From NCBI GenBank assembly GCA_964595625.1, contig CAZQQU010000014.1, positions 1-36,185 of the forward strand: a stretch of DNA of 36,185 nt, given 5' to 3'. The stretch is from CAZQQU01 sp964595625 (lineage in GTDB: Bacteria > Bacteroidota > Bacteroidia > Flavobacteriales > Flavobacteriaceae). Both the position numbers and the translations under genes were made by a program. This document shows positions 1 through 7,157 of the stretch, one piece after another; the first letter of the stretch is position 1, and each line of letters opens with the position of its first letter. Below the pieces are notes generated by a model. It did not search any database, was not told the DNA's origin, and saw only the letters and a program-made list of their open reading frames with translations.

Positions 1-71
1 TCAAATGTTTTACAACGGTTTGGGGCTTTGCGAGGGCGGGAATTTTCAGCAGAAATAAGGGGGGAATAACT

Positions 72-80
72 AAAAGTACA
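72..80 (+). promoter_or_regulatory. Putative transposase-binding site L1
   Basis: AAAAGTACA, the outermost left copy of a motif that also occurs in the same orientation at 164 and (as GAAAGTACC) 510, and in the opposite orientation at 36084 and 36107. Opposed copies at the two ends fit transposon end sites bound by the MuA-like protein. This is inferred from the repeat pattern only. Confidence 0.45.
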
Positions 81-160
81 AACGCCACACAACCAAAAAA
101 GGTCTAAAAAGGTCTAAAAACCAACTAATTACACGGATATCCTCAATAAAGCCATACCAC

Positions 161-175
161 ACGAAAAGTACATTT
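161..175 (+). promoter_or_regulatory. Putative transposase-binding site L2
   Basis: ACGAAAAGTACATTT. The first 11 bases (ACGAAAAGTAC) are identical to the inverted copy at 36107-36117 near the right end, the longest exact match between the two ends that I found. It lies about 92 bp inside L1. Confidence 0.5.
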
Positions 176-391
176 ACTACTGTTTTACTACCATTACTGG
201 AGCCGTTTTAAACGCTTTAAATTCCACTTCTACCATCCCGGTAATACTTCTACGCTAAAACTACCATTAAACCACTATAAATAGGGGATTAAACGCCTTT
301 TAGAGAGTGTTTAAATGGCCGTTTAATGAGTCATTTTTAACCAAAATTGAAACAATGATCATCTGGACGGTTATAGGGGAATAATTATTTT

Positions 392-427
392 GGACATACA
401 GTTGGGCATACAGTTGGGCATACATTC
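392..427. repeat. 12-bp tandem repeat, about three copies
   Basis: Units GGACATACAGTT, GGGCATACAGTT and GGGCATACATTC follow each other without a gap in the non-coding left end. They might be iterated protein-binding sites (repressor or accessory factor), but nothing shows this directly. Confidence 0.5.
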
Positions 428-509
428 TTTTAAAAAAAATAATCTATTTAAGCGGGGATGTTATGTAAAAAAAGAAGTATAAACGCCAAAAAACAAACAT
501 TAAAGGGGG

Positions 510-518
510 GAAAGTACC
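510..518 (+). promoter_or_regulatory. Putative transposase-binding site L3
   Basis: GAAAGTACC, one mismatch from the L1/L2 core. It is far inside the other two left copies (about 340 bp), so it is less certain as an end site. Confidence 0.3.
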
Positions 519-612
519 ATTTGCGGAATTGCTTAATGTATTTAAAATGAGTATATTAATGGAGAATGGGCTATTTTATTTAATGGAGAAGATGTAAATG
601 GTGTTATCTTGT

Positions 613-1065
613 TTATTTTAATTTCAATTTTTCAGGTGGTGCGGCATCATGACGTCTATAATCATCTCCATTTTTGCATTCTTTACTTTTAAGAGACTTT
701 TTTAATTTTTTAACTTCTTCTTTTAGGGAGCTGTTTTGCTCTTTTAAATTATCTATAAGGTCCTGCTGGGTAGCGATCAGCTGATTCCGTATTGTGTTAG
801 GACTGTCTATTATGTACCGGTCCTGCGAATCTATTACAGAATCTACCTGCTGCCGAAACATCTCACCCTTGCCGGTTAAAAGCCATTCGAGGTTAATATT
901 AGGCTCATAAGCGATAAATTTCGCTATATTATCTTCACTTATACCACTGTCCTTATCTAATACGCCTCTTGTTATCCTACTTTCAACGTAAAATTTATAC
1001 TTACTAACACCTTTATATTCAAGGTATTGTAAAATTCTTTTTTTGATAGGCGAAATTTCTTGCAT
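613..1065 (-). CDS. Putative phage repressor (Mu c-like position)
   Basis: Protein of 150 residues reading leftward from the early control region, the place and orientation of the c repressor in Mu. Residues 5-55 look like a divergent helix-turn-helix DNA-binding domain; the segment NLEWLLTGKGEMF (about residues 58-70) is typical of Bacteroidota phage repressors. Residues 95-130 form a Lys/Glu/Leu-rich coiled coil that probably mediates oligomerisation, and the tail is basic. I see no protease-type domain, so induction is unlikely to be by LexA-like self-cleavage. It likely binds the inverted repeat between itself and the divergent Ner-like gene. Function is inferred from domain look and position. 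Confidence 0.7.
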   Translation of the reverse strand: MQEISPIKKRILQYLEYKGVSKYKFYVESRITRGVLDKDSGISEDNIAKFIAYEPNINLEWLLTGKGEMFRQQVDSVIDSQDRYIIDSPNTIRNQLIATQQDLIDNLKEQNSSLKEEVKKLKKSLKSKECKNGDDYRRHDAAPPEKLKLK

Positions 1066-1077
1066 AATTATTTGTGT

Positions 1078-1097
1078 TAAGCGAAAAAAGTTGCTTA
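1078..1097. promoter_or_regulatory. Possible operator (inverted repeat) in the early control region
   Basis: TAAGC (1078-1082) and GCTTA (1093-1097) form a 5-bp inverted repeat with a 10-bp spacer. The right arm overlaps the early -7 box at 1096. This is where the repressor or the Ner-like protein would block the early promoter. The repeat is short, so the call is tentative. Confidence 0.35.
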
Positions 1098-1103
1098 TAT
1101 TTG
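1096..1103 (+). promoter_or_regulatory. Early rightward promoter, Bacteroidota -7 box
   Basis: TATATTTG matches TAnnTTTG exactly; a TTTG lies 21 bp upstream (1071-1074), near the usual -33 position. Transcription would start near 1108 and the next ATG is at 1125. It would drive the Ner-like gene and the transposition operon. Confidence 0.7.
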
Positions 1104-1117
1104 TCCGTAAATCAATA

Positions 1118-1125
1118 CAAAACTA
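1118..1125 (-). promoter_or_regulatory. Possible leftward repressor promoter
   Basis: The minus strand reads TAGTTTTG here, an exact TAnnTTTG match, about 50 bases upstream of the repressor start. It overlaps the ATG of the Ner-like gene. No correctly spaced -33 element is evident, so confidence is low. If real, repressor and early transcripts start on overlapping DNA. Confidence 0.3.
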
Positions 1126-1343
1126 TGGCAAAAATTAAACCTGTCCTAACAAACGGACAAAAAATACAACAATTAAAGCAAAGACTTCAGTATGGAGATT
1201 ATACCACACTAGGTCAAGTCTTAGGCTGTGCACCCGACGCGGCTAAAAAAAGATTTGAGCGAGGCAATGAGATTGCCTTTAAAGCATTACAAAAAATAGT
1301 TGAAAACAGAGAAGATTTGAAACAAGAGTTTCAAAATCAATAA
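1125..1343 (+). CDS. Small Ner-like early regulator
   Basis: Protein of 72 residues directly after the early promoter and divergent from the repressor, as ner is in Mu. It has a compact predicted helix-turn-helix (DYTTLGQVLGCAPDAAKKRF, about residues 25-44) preceded by a basic helix. I chose the ATG at 1125 because the upstream in-frame ATG at 1074 lies before the promoter box. In Mu, Ner is a Cro-like protein that turns down both early transcription and repressor synthesis; the same role is inferred here. Confidence 0.6.
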   Translation: MAKIKPVLTNGQKIQQLKQRLQYGDYTTLGQVLGCAPDAAKKRFERGNEIAFKALQKIVENREDLKQEFQNQ

Positions 1344-1366
1344 AATAAATTAAAACCTATAATAGT

Positions 1367-1588
1367 ATGAAACCAACAAATGAATTACTCCAGGATTTGA
1401 ATATAAGACAATTGGAGTTAAACAGAGACAGAACCAAATTAGACAACCTTGTTAATCGTTTTGGCGGTCGCGATGTGCTTTTATCCGTTTCTTTTGATTG
1501 TGTTCAAAAATTACACAGTTCTGAGCATATTGCTCCTCGAAGTTTGGAATGTGATTTTTTAGGACAGCCTCAAGAGCCTCAACTTTGA
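1367..1588 (+). pseudogene. Possible remnant of a small early gene
   Basis: An open frame of 73 codons starts after an A/T-rich leader. The first 31 or so residues (MKPTNELLQDLNIRQLELNR and on) look like a real charged helical protein, but composition changes around 1455, exactly where an opposite-strand gene ends. The rest (Ser/His/Pro-rich) looks non-coding. This may be a phage gene truncated by insertion of the inverted piece at about 1452-1740, or a chance frame. Confidence 0.3.
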
Positions 1589-1655
1589 AGCGGAGCATAT
1601 CAATAAATCTATCCTGCTGTTTGACTCTTTTTAGTAACAGTTCAATATCACTCAT
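1452..1655 (-). CDS. Small inverted coiled-coil protein inside the early operon
   Basis: Protein of 67 residues read against the early operon. Residues 1-40 are a regular heptad-like helix (SDIELLLKRVKQQDRFIDML and on), followed by a basic tail (HNQKKRIKAHRDRQ). A Bacteroidota-type box (TACATTTG, minus strand 1689-1682) lies upstream; a start near 1676 makes the ATG at 1655 the likely start and puts the earlier ATG at 1679 before the transcript. No function recognised. Running antisense between the Ner-like gene and the transposase, it is odd for a Mu-like phage and may be inserted cargo. Confidence 0.5.
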   Translation of the reverse strand: MSDIELLLKRVKQQDRFIDMLRFKVEALEAVLKNHIPNFEEQYAQNCVIFEHNQKKRIKAHRDRQND

Positions 1656-1681
1656 TTCACTACAATTTATGATTAGCAATT

Positions 1682-1689
1682 CAAATGTA
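1682..1689 (-). promoter_or_regulatory. -7 box for the inverted small gene
   Basis: The minus strand reads TACATTTG, a perfect TAnnTTTG. The -33 region has TTTC rather than TTTG. It gives a short leader for the ATG at 1655. Confidence 0.45.
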
Positions 1690-1697
1690 GTGATTTC

Positions 1698-1738
1698 TCC
1701 CGAAAGGCATACAGAGCGGTTCGAGTCCGCTCCGGGAA
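1698..1738 (+). ncRNA. tRNA T-arm/acceptor-like hairpin 1
   Basis: AGCGG (1715-1719), loop TTCGAGT and CCGCT (1727-1731) make a textbook T-arm. It is flanked by TCCCG (1698-1702) and CGGGA (1733-1737), which pair as a short acceptor-like stem, followed by A-C-A. No D-arm or anticodon arm precedes it. It could be the 3' remnant of a tRNA gene or a tRNA mimic in the leader of the transposase mRNA. A second, better formed copy of this design lies at 7146-7190. Confidence 0.45.
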
Positions 1739-1804
1739 CAACAATTCAGAGTGTTAATCACCAGATAGTTGGATAACCAATATCCTAAACAAAAAATAGG
1801 GACA

Positions 1805-1820
1805 GCCCGGAAAGACGGGC
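1805..1820 (+). promoter_or_regulatory. Hairpin in the transposase leader
   Basis: GCCCG, loop GAAAGA, CGGGC, followed by AAATTTT. It lies 24 bases before the transposase ATG. It could be a weak terminator or attenuator, or simply protect the leader. Confidence 0.4.
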
Positions 1821-1843
1821 AAATTTTAAAACCAATTTAAACC

Positions 1844-3799
1844 ATGTTTGAATTCCAACAAAATACGTTATGTGTTGCCGCCAGTTGGCTTTATCAGGAA
1901 GCTGATATACTTAGTAAAGCGAACTATGATATTTTGACCCGACGAGGTAAAATCCAACGCATACAAACTGGCGGTAACGGTCGTCGTGCATTAGTGGCCT
2001 ATGAGTCGATCCCAGAGCGTTTTAAAAAGAGAATCCGAGAGATTGTCGGCGACCCGTACAAACAAGTCAAGCATATCGTCTTTGCGGATTTTATAATTTA
2101 TGACATAGAAGCTGAAAATTACTACAAAGCCTATCTCCTGGAAGATGGAACCAACCTCCCCGAAGAAAAAATTAAGGAATACACCCACCAGGCTACTATT
2201 TTTAATGCGGTTCATCACATCGCTACTAATGTAGTAGTTCAAAGGAAGTTTGGTGGGCGGTCCTATATGTGGGAGCGCATGCTGGAGGCCATCCAGAATC
2301 TTCCAAACACATGGAACCACAAACGCTATAAAAACCAAAGGTCCTTCCAGCGGGCTTATAAGCGTTACATAGAAGAAGGATATGGATCAATAGTATCTGG
2401 CAAATTCCTAAATAATAACTCGGCTAAAATAGTTGGCGATGTAGCAGACTTCTTACTAGCTCAATATTGCTTACCTATTAAATATACCACTCCCGAACTT
2501 CTACAAATCTATAATGAAATCCGGGATCAAAGAGGGTGGCCCCAAATCACCGAGAGATCAGTCAATAGTTGGCTGGAAAAACCCGAACAAAAACGCATCT
2601 GGTTCCTTGCACGTCACGGCCGTGAAGAATACATGAAGATATACGGACACACGCTAATGCGAGATAAGACAGAGTGGTTCCCTAATGCTTACTGGGCAAT
2701 CGACGGTACCAAGCTGGATTTGGTACACTTTGCGAATAATTCACAAAAAATGGCCGCGGAACTCAAAATCAACTTATGTATAGATATCTATTCTGAGAAG
2801 ATAATAGGCTGGGATATTGCACTCTCTGAGAATCACGCATCCCACTTTAGAACCCTAAAAATGGCAGTCAACAACGCTGGTGCTCGCCCTTACTTATTGA
2901 CCTACGATAAACAGTCGGGACATACCAGTACCAGAATGCAAGAACTGTACGATCGCATTCCGGCTGCTGGTGGAACTCATTACAGTCATGCCGTCGGGCG
3001 AAAATCCTCACCCGTCGAACAAATTCTTAACCGATTCCAACAGCAGGTAATATCAAAAATGTGGTTCTCAGACAAACAAAGTGTTAAAGTTCGCAATCTA
3101 GACAACCGGGCTAATACTGATTTTATTGTTGAATACAAATCGGCGCTGCCCACAGCTGACGAATTATACAAAGTGGTTCAGGCCCTGGTCAACAGATGGA
3201 ACTCTATGAAGCTGCGCAAAAACCAACTAACCAGAAACGAAATGTATAACCAATCAGCTCCCAAACGCTCCGAGATTTCTACGCTAGATATGGTCTCAAT
3301 GTTCTGGATTGACGAGACCAAGCCCAAAAAATACTACGCACACGGAATGCCTCTTACTGTCGAGGGTCAGGATTACATCTATGAGGTTTATGACTCCGAA
3401 GGAAATATTGATCTGGAATTTAGGAAAAAACACGTAGGTGCTAAACTGATCGTTCGCTATGACCCAGAATATCTCAACGAGATGGTGTCATTATACGAAC
3501 TCACATCTACCGGAGAAAAACGCTTTGTGGCGTATGCCACCCCTAAAAGGGCTCACCAGGTCGTACCTGCATTAATGGAAGATAACGCCAAAGTAATCTG
3601 GCATAAGGATATGTCGGTGAAAGAACTGGAATACCAACGCGATCTGCAAGACTATGAGGACTTAGTTGCGCGCACCGGCATCAGTCGCGAGAGTATAATT
3701 GAACAACAAGAACTTATGGTTAAGCTCCAAGGTAAACTTCCCAAAACTGAACAAATGGAAGTTGATTCCATAGCCACAAGTATCTATAACAAATATTAA
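1844..3799 (+). CDS. MuA-type DDE transposase
   Basis: Protein of 651 residues, close to MuA (663). It would bind the phage ends, cut the 3' ends and join them to target DNA during integration and replicative transposition. The N-terminal 70 residues carry the winged-helix-like domain (ILSKANYDILTRRGKIQRI and on). The DDE core is visible: D287 in YWAIDGTKLD, D355 in LLTYDKQSGH and E392 in SSPVEQILNRF, a spacing very similar to MuA (D269, D336, E392). The C-terminal part holds the beta-barrel-like region and a charged tail that in MuA contacts MuB and ClpX. It is followed after 18 bp by the MuB-type gene. Identity is secure; Mu-like mechanism is inferred from the family. Confidence 0.95.
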   Translation: MFEFQQNTLCVAASWLYQEADILSKANYDILTRRGKIQRIQTGGNGRRALVAYESIPERFKKRIREIVGDPYKQVKHIVFADFIIYDIEAENYYKAYLLEDGTNLPEEKIKEYTHQATIFNAVHHIATNVVVQRKFGGRSYMWERMLEAIQNLPNTWNHKRYKNQRSFQRAYKRYIEEGYGSIVSGKFLNNNSAKIVGDVADFLLAQYCLPIKYTTPELLQIYNEIRDQRGWPQITERSVNSWLEKPEQKRIWFLARHGREEYMKIYGHTLMRDKTEWFPNAYWAIDGTKLDLVHFANNSQKMAAELKINLCIDIYSEKIIGWDIALSENHASHFRTLKMAVNNAGARPYLLTYDKQSGHTSTRMQELYDRIPAAGGTHYSHAVGRKSSPVEQILNRFQQQVISKMWFSDKQSVKVRNLDNRANTDFIVEYKSALPTADELYKVVQALVNRWNSMKLRKNQLTRNEMYNQSAPKRSEISTLDMVSMFWIDETKPKKYYAHGMPLTVEGQDYIYEVYDSEGNIDLEFRKKHVGAKLIVRYDPEYLNEMVSLYELTSTGEKRFVAYATPKRAHQVVPALMEDNAKVIWHKDMSVKELEYQRDLQDYEDLVARTGISRESIIEQQELMVKLQGKLPKTEQMEVDSIATSIYNKY

Positions 3800-3817
3800 C
3801 CCAAAACCAAACAACAA

Positions 3818-4669
3818 ATGACACAAGCAACCAAATTTAAAATTGTAGAGGGAATCGAGCGTATGATTGCCATTAAAGGCAGCCAAAATGCATTAGCTAC
3901 CTCTATGCAAGGCGTGAGCGCTGCAACACTCAGCCAGATGCGCAATCACAAATGGGAACTTATCACCGACGATATGTGGCGAAAAGTTGCTGCATACGTT
4001 GGGGTGACAGCCAATAGCGACTGGCAAGTTGCTCCCACCATTAACATGAATGAACTAACACAGTTTTTTACCGATGCTCAGCAGTATTCATTGGTCCTAG
4101 CCATTTGCGGTAAAGCCGGTAGCGGCAAGTCAGAAGCTGCTAAGGTATACAGCTCCAAAAACAAACATGTATTCCTACTATCGTGTAACGAGTATTGGGA
4201 CAAGCGATGGTTTCTACGTGAACTACTCGGCCAGATGGGTAAGGATCATGCTGGACTCACCCTCCCGGAAATGATGCACCGGGCAGTACAACTCCTTAAA
4301 GCTACACATACCCCGCTGATAATATTAGATGAGGCCGACAAGTTAGCCGACTCAGTTTTATTGTTTTTTATCACATTATATAATGAACTCGAAGGCCATT
4401 GCGGTATTGTACTTATGGCGACTCATTTTTTGGAAAAACGCATCCGACGGGGAGCCGCGATGGAAAAAAAAGGTTACAGGGAGATCTACAGCCGTGTAGG
4501 ATTGCGATTTATAGAACTCGAAAATATCAGTTTTTCGGATGTAGATAAAGTATGTCGTGCTAATGGAATTGAAGATCCATCCACAATTCGCGCTATTGCT
4601 AAAGATAGCGATGGCGATATGCGTCGAGTACGTCGGTTAATTTTTGCAACTAAAAGAGCAGCAGTATAA
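3818..4669 (+). CDS. MuB-type AAA+ target-DNA ATPase
   Basis: Protein of 283 residues (MuB is 312) that would coat target DNA and deliver it to the transposase, including target immunity. Residues 1-70 form an HTH domain (ALATSMQGVSAATLSQMRN). Walker A is GKAGSGKS (residues 98-105) and Walker B is LIILDEADK with D171/E172. The motif LMATHFLEKRIRRG follows, as in the MuB/IstB-like group of ATPases. It sits directly behind the transposase in the same operon and its stop overlaps the next start (TAATGG). Confidence 0.93.
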   Translation: MTQATKFKIVEGIERMIAIKGSQNALATSMQGVSAATLSQMRNHKWELITDDMWRKVAAYVGVTANSDWQVAPTINMNELTQFFTDAQQYSLVLAICGKAGSGKSEAAKVYSSKNKHVFLLSCNEYWDKRWFLRELLGQMGKDHAGLTLPEMMHRAVQLLKATHTPLIILDEADKLADSVLLFFITLYNELEGHCGIVLMATHFLEKRIRRGAAMEKKGYREIYSRVGLRFIELENISFSDVDKVCRANGIEDPSTIRAIAKDSDGDMRRVRRLIFATKRAAV

Positions 4670-5133
4670 TGGAATTTAGATATCACCCACTAATAGAAGG
4701 ATTGAAGATAAATGAGGACGGCTCGGAGATTATCTTTTTTGGAGAAAAACTTAACTCAATAGGAATGAACCGAGCGTCTCGACCTACTGCTACAGTCATT
4801 GTGAACTTTGATGGTAGAACAGCAAGTGTAGCTCGTTTAGTTTGTGAAGCTTGGCACGGACTTGCGCCTAATTTTGATTATAACGCAACCCGAATTGATC
4901 CCAGTAAAGGATTTCATTACAAAAATCTTTTTTGGGCCAAAAAGGGACATAATCCCAATTATCACTTGATTCCATTTCCACGACCTAAGTCATCTAAAAT
5001 AGCTGAAGCTGACATACCAAAAATTGTAGATAGGTTAAAAAATGGCGAAACCTTAAGTTCAATCGCGAGTGATTATCACACAAGTGATATGAGCATAAGT
5101 AGAATCCGTAAAAGGTTCATTAAGAATGATTAA
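4669..5133 (+). CDS. Degenerate HNH-like domain fused to a C-terminal HTH
   Basis: Protein of 154 residues. The middle (ASVARLVCEAWHG to KNLFWAKKG, about 45-100) follows the pattern of phage HNH homing-type nucleases (vHrLV..aF, xNHxD, NNxxNLxW), but the central His motif is replaced by NATRID, so nuclease activity is doubtful. Residues 110-150 (IPKIVDRLKNGETLSSIASD and on) form a resolvase-like HTH. It overlaps the MuB-type stop by one base and the next gene by 8 bases, so it is a normal operon member rather than a free-standing homing gene. A DNA-binding regulatory role is likely; the target is unknown. Confidence 0.6.
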   Translation: MEFRYHPLIEGLKINEDGSEIIFFGEKLNSIGMNRASRPTATVIVNFDGRTASVARLVCEAWHGLAPNFDYNATRIDPSKGFHYKNLFWAKKGHNPNYHLIPFPRPKSSKIAEADIPKIVDRLKNGETLSSIASDYHTSDMSISRIRKRFIKND

Positions 5134-5755
5134 AAGAGGTTACACGGTCTTTAACATCTTAGAAAAAAAGTTCAACCCGATGGAATTTTCGGGCGAATGG
5201 GAACAGTCGCTGGGCACTCCAGATAAGGCATTTTCGGCAATTATCTGGGGCGGTTCATCACACGGGAAAACAGAATTCGCTCTGCAGTTCGCCAAATACC
5301 TGACCAATTTCGGTCGAGTGGCTTATAACTCCCTGGAACAGGGATTGTCAGCAACCATGCAACAGGCGATTTCACGAAATTATATGCAGGAGTGCGGATC
5401 TAGATTTCTCTTGTTGGATCGCGAACCTTTTGAGGATATACTCAAAAGATTTAAACGCCACAAAGCTCCGGATTTCTTGATGATTGATTCTGTGCAGTAT
5501 TTACGAATCTCCAAGTCGCAATATTACGAACTCAAAGAACTTTTTTCGTATAAAAAAAAGGGTTTGATACTAATAAGTCAAGCCAAAGGTAAAGAACCAA
5601 AAGGAGCTTTAGCAGACGACATCAGATACGATGTTGACCTGAAGCTTTGGGTAGAAGGTTTCCGGATGTTTCCGGAAGGGCGTCTCAACGGAGGCGGTGA
5701 ACATTTTACTATCTGGCCCGAACGGGCAGCAAAATACTGGAACGAAATTAAATAA
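5126..5755 (+). CDS. RecA/DnaB-fold phage ATPase
   Basis: Protein of 209 residues with a single P-loop ATPase domain. Walker A is GGSSHGKT (residues 42-49), Walker B is DFLMIDS (about 110-116), and LILISQAKGK (about 149-158) resembles the sensor strand of RecA/AAA_24 phage ATPases. Its start overlaps the previous stop, indicating translational coupling. In related phages such proteins act in recombination or replication; here, close to the transposase and MuB-type gene, a role in DNA replication or processing is inferred. I cannot assign a specific activity. Confidence 0.7.
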   Translation: MIKRGYTVFNILEKKFNPMEFSGEWEQSLGTPDKAFSAIIWGGSSHGKTEFALQFAKYLTNFGRVAYNSLEQGLSATMQQAISRNYMQECGSRFLLLDREPFEDILKRFKRHKAPDFLMIDSVQYLRISKSQYYELKELFSYKKKGLILISQAKGKEPKGALADDIRYDVDLKLWVEGFRMFPEGRLNGGGEHFTIWPERAAKYWNEIK

Positions 5756-5760
5756 AAACT

Positions 5761-6102
5761 ATGCAAACAACAATCTACAACCTGTTATGTATCCCTCCAG
5801 AAGCTCACGAACAAAAAGTGTGGGATTTATGGGTACGATATACAAAATGCTACGCCTATGACAGTGAAAAGGACTGGCAAAAGCTGCTGGCCAACTCAGC
5901 ATTGAATCATTGGTTCCTCCAGGAACTCTCCAGGCTCGAAAAAAAGTTTATGGATGACTTTGGAAGCTTTACCGGGCATATCAACCCGGAAGACATTATG
6001 AGAGCCTACAACTATGAAGTAGGTGTGAAGATACTCACGTATCGTGCACCTGCCTTACTTGAGGCCGCCCGGAAGTTAAACATTACACCACAACTTAATT
6101 AA
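5761..6102 (+). CDS. Hypothetical early protein, 113 residues
   Basis: Starts 5 bases after the ATPase stop, in the same operon. It is acidic to neutral and helical, rich in Trp and Tyr (KVWDLWVRYTKCYAYDSEKDW), with no motif I recognise. The N-terminal half resembles small phage proteins found near replication genes, but I assign no function. Confidence 0.7.
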   Translation: MQTTIYNLLCIPPEAHEQKVWDLWVRYTKCYAYDSEKDWQKLLANSALNHWFLQELSRLEKKFMDDFGSFTGHINPEDIMRAYNYEVGVKILTYRAPALLEAARKLNITPQLN

Positions 6103-6104
6103 GG

Positions 6105-6347
6105 ATGAGTACAAAGTTATTAAAAAGAGAAGATAAGCTGTTACAGGCTTTAAAAATAACAAATCCGGACACAGGAGCATACCCAGCACATTTCACTGTG
6201 TATGAACGAATGCTGATCAACCAGGAGCGTGCCGGTATATTTCGTGCTATGTCGGCTCTCGATGACGAAAAAGAGATCGACCGATACGTGGTTTCTGACA
6301 AAATAGAAGAAAAAATACAATGGATTATTAATATTCAAAATCAATAA
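6105..6347 (+). CDS. Hypothetical early protein, 80 residues
   Basis: Begins 2 bases after the preceding stop, so it is translated in the same operon. Highly charged, with a probable helix at both ends (LLKREDKLLQALKI and DKIEEKIQWIINIQNQ). No recognised domain; conserved gene packing supports that it is real. Confidence 0.65.
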   Translation: MSTKLLKREDKLLQALKITNPDTGAYPAHFTVYERMLINQERAGIFRAMSALDDEKEIDRYVVSDKIEEKIQWIINIQNQ

Positions 6348-6349
6348 AA

Positions 6350-6994
6350 ATGGAAAATACTGATTTATCAAAATTATCTACTCAGGAGCTTGAGGAGCTT
6401 TTAAAAAAACGAAAAGCTGCTGAGGCAAAAAAAGCGGCAGCTGAAAAAAAAGAATACGAGGCAGACCGCGACAAAAAGATAGAAAACATAATCACAACAG
6501 CCCGCACGTTGTTTCGTGAGCTTAGCGAATTTAAAGACTATTGTCACATCGAGATGGACAAACAGGCCGAAAAGCTATCTAGCTATGGCAAAATACGCTC
6601 AAACTCCAAAGGTGGTTTCACGATCACTCACAGCGACGGCACCATGCGTGTAACTCGTCGACGCGATACGGAACCATACTGGGATGAACGGAGCTCTAAG
6701 GCCATCGAACTGATTAAAGATTTTTTGGGAGACACCATCAAAAAAAGAGACAAAGATCTCTACGAAATATTGATGGGCTTCTTGCAACGGAATGAAAAAG
6801 GAGACTTGGAATACGCGCGAGTTATGTCTCTTTTTCAGCACGCAGACAAATTTGACGATCCGCGCTGGACTGAAGGACTTAAACTCATCAAGGAGTCATA
6901 CGGGAACCACTTGAAAGGTTTCGGCTATGAATTTAAGGTCAAAACACCCTCAGGTCATTGGCAGAATCTTCTCTTAAACTTTAGTTCTATATAA
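6350..6994 (+). CDS. DUF3164-like phage protein
   Basis: Protein of 214 residues matching the layout of the DUF3164 family found in the early region of Mu-like phages: an N-terminal Lys/Ala/Glu coiled coil (about 10-55), a central segment GGFTITHSDGTMRVTRRRD (about 88-106), then helices with FLGDTIKKRDKDLYEILMGFL. The molecular role of this family is not established. It starts 2 bases after the previous stop. Assignment comes from recognising sequence pattern and position. Confidence 0.8.
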   Translation: MENTDLSKLSTQELEELLKKRKAAEAKKAAAEKKEYEADRDKKIENIITTARTLFRELSEFKDYCHIEMDKQAEKLSSYGKIRSNSKGGFTITHSDGTMRVTRRRDTEPYWDERSSKAIELIKDFLGDTIKKRDKDLYEILMGFLQRNEKGDLEYARVMSLFQHADKFDDPRWTEGLKLIKESYGNHLKGFGYEFKVKTPSGHWQNLLLNFSSI

Positions 6995-6995
6995 A

Positions 6996-7157
6996 ATGTC
7001 TGTCCAAATTATATCAATTAACCCCCACACTATTTCGGTCAACGGGAAGGATGTGTATAAAGATCAAAACGATCATTGGATCGCACGGGAAGAGCTCACG
7101 GCTGTGGAATATAAGGCGTTTAGGCAATATATAGCGGCATTAAAAGGAGGAGAGTAA
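6996..7157 (+). CDS. Small hypothetical protein, 53 residues
   Basis: A short frame packed right behind the DUF3164-like gene (its ATG lies one base past that stop). It encodes MSVQIISINPHTISVNGKD, then a WIAREELTAVEYKAFRQY segment, and ends in LKGGE. The regular protein-like composition and the tight spacing argue that it is real. Its last codons (GGA GGA GAG) form the 5' strand of the tRNA-like hairpin at 7146-7190, so the stop codon lies inside that structure. Function unknown. Confidence 0.6.
   Translation: MSVQIISINPHTISVNGKDVYKDQNDHWIAREELTAVEYKAFRQYIAALKGGE

Larger units (their letters stand above)
1..612. other. Non-coding left end of the Mu-like prophage
   Basis: I see no convincing gene here. 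The stretch holds three direct copies of an AAAGTAC motif (72-80, 164-172, 510-518) that recur inverted at the right end, several TTTAAACG-type blocks, a doubled GGTCTAAAAA (near 100-120) and a short 12-bp tandem repeat (392-427). Mu-like phages carry transposase sites, enhancer and operators in this position. The first 50 or so bases resemble the left half of the attC-like repeats found at 9830 and may be host DNA. The exact left terminus could not be fixed. Confidence 0.55.

Noticed and set aside
29..30. TG at 29-30 as the left phage terminus
   Set aside because: Mu-type ends begin with TG, and this is the last TG before the first transposase-like motif, but I found no matching CA end with a 5-bp target duplication at the right side.
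1585..1776. Plus-strand frame of 63 codons over the tRNA-like hairpin
   Set aside because: Ser/Ile/Leu-rich low-complexity translation opposite a better supported minus-strand gene; no leader or coupling.
1991..2338. Minus-strand frame of 115 codons inside the transposase gene
   Set aside because: The plus strand encodes the conserved MuA-type protein throughout; no promoter or family support for the reverse frame.
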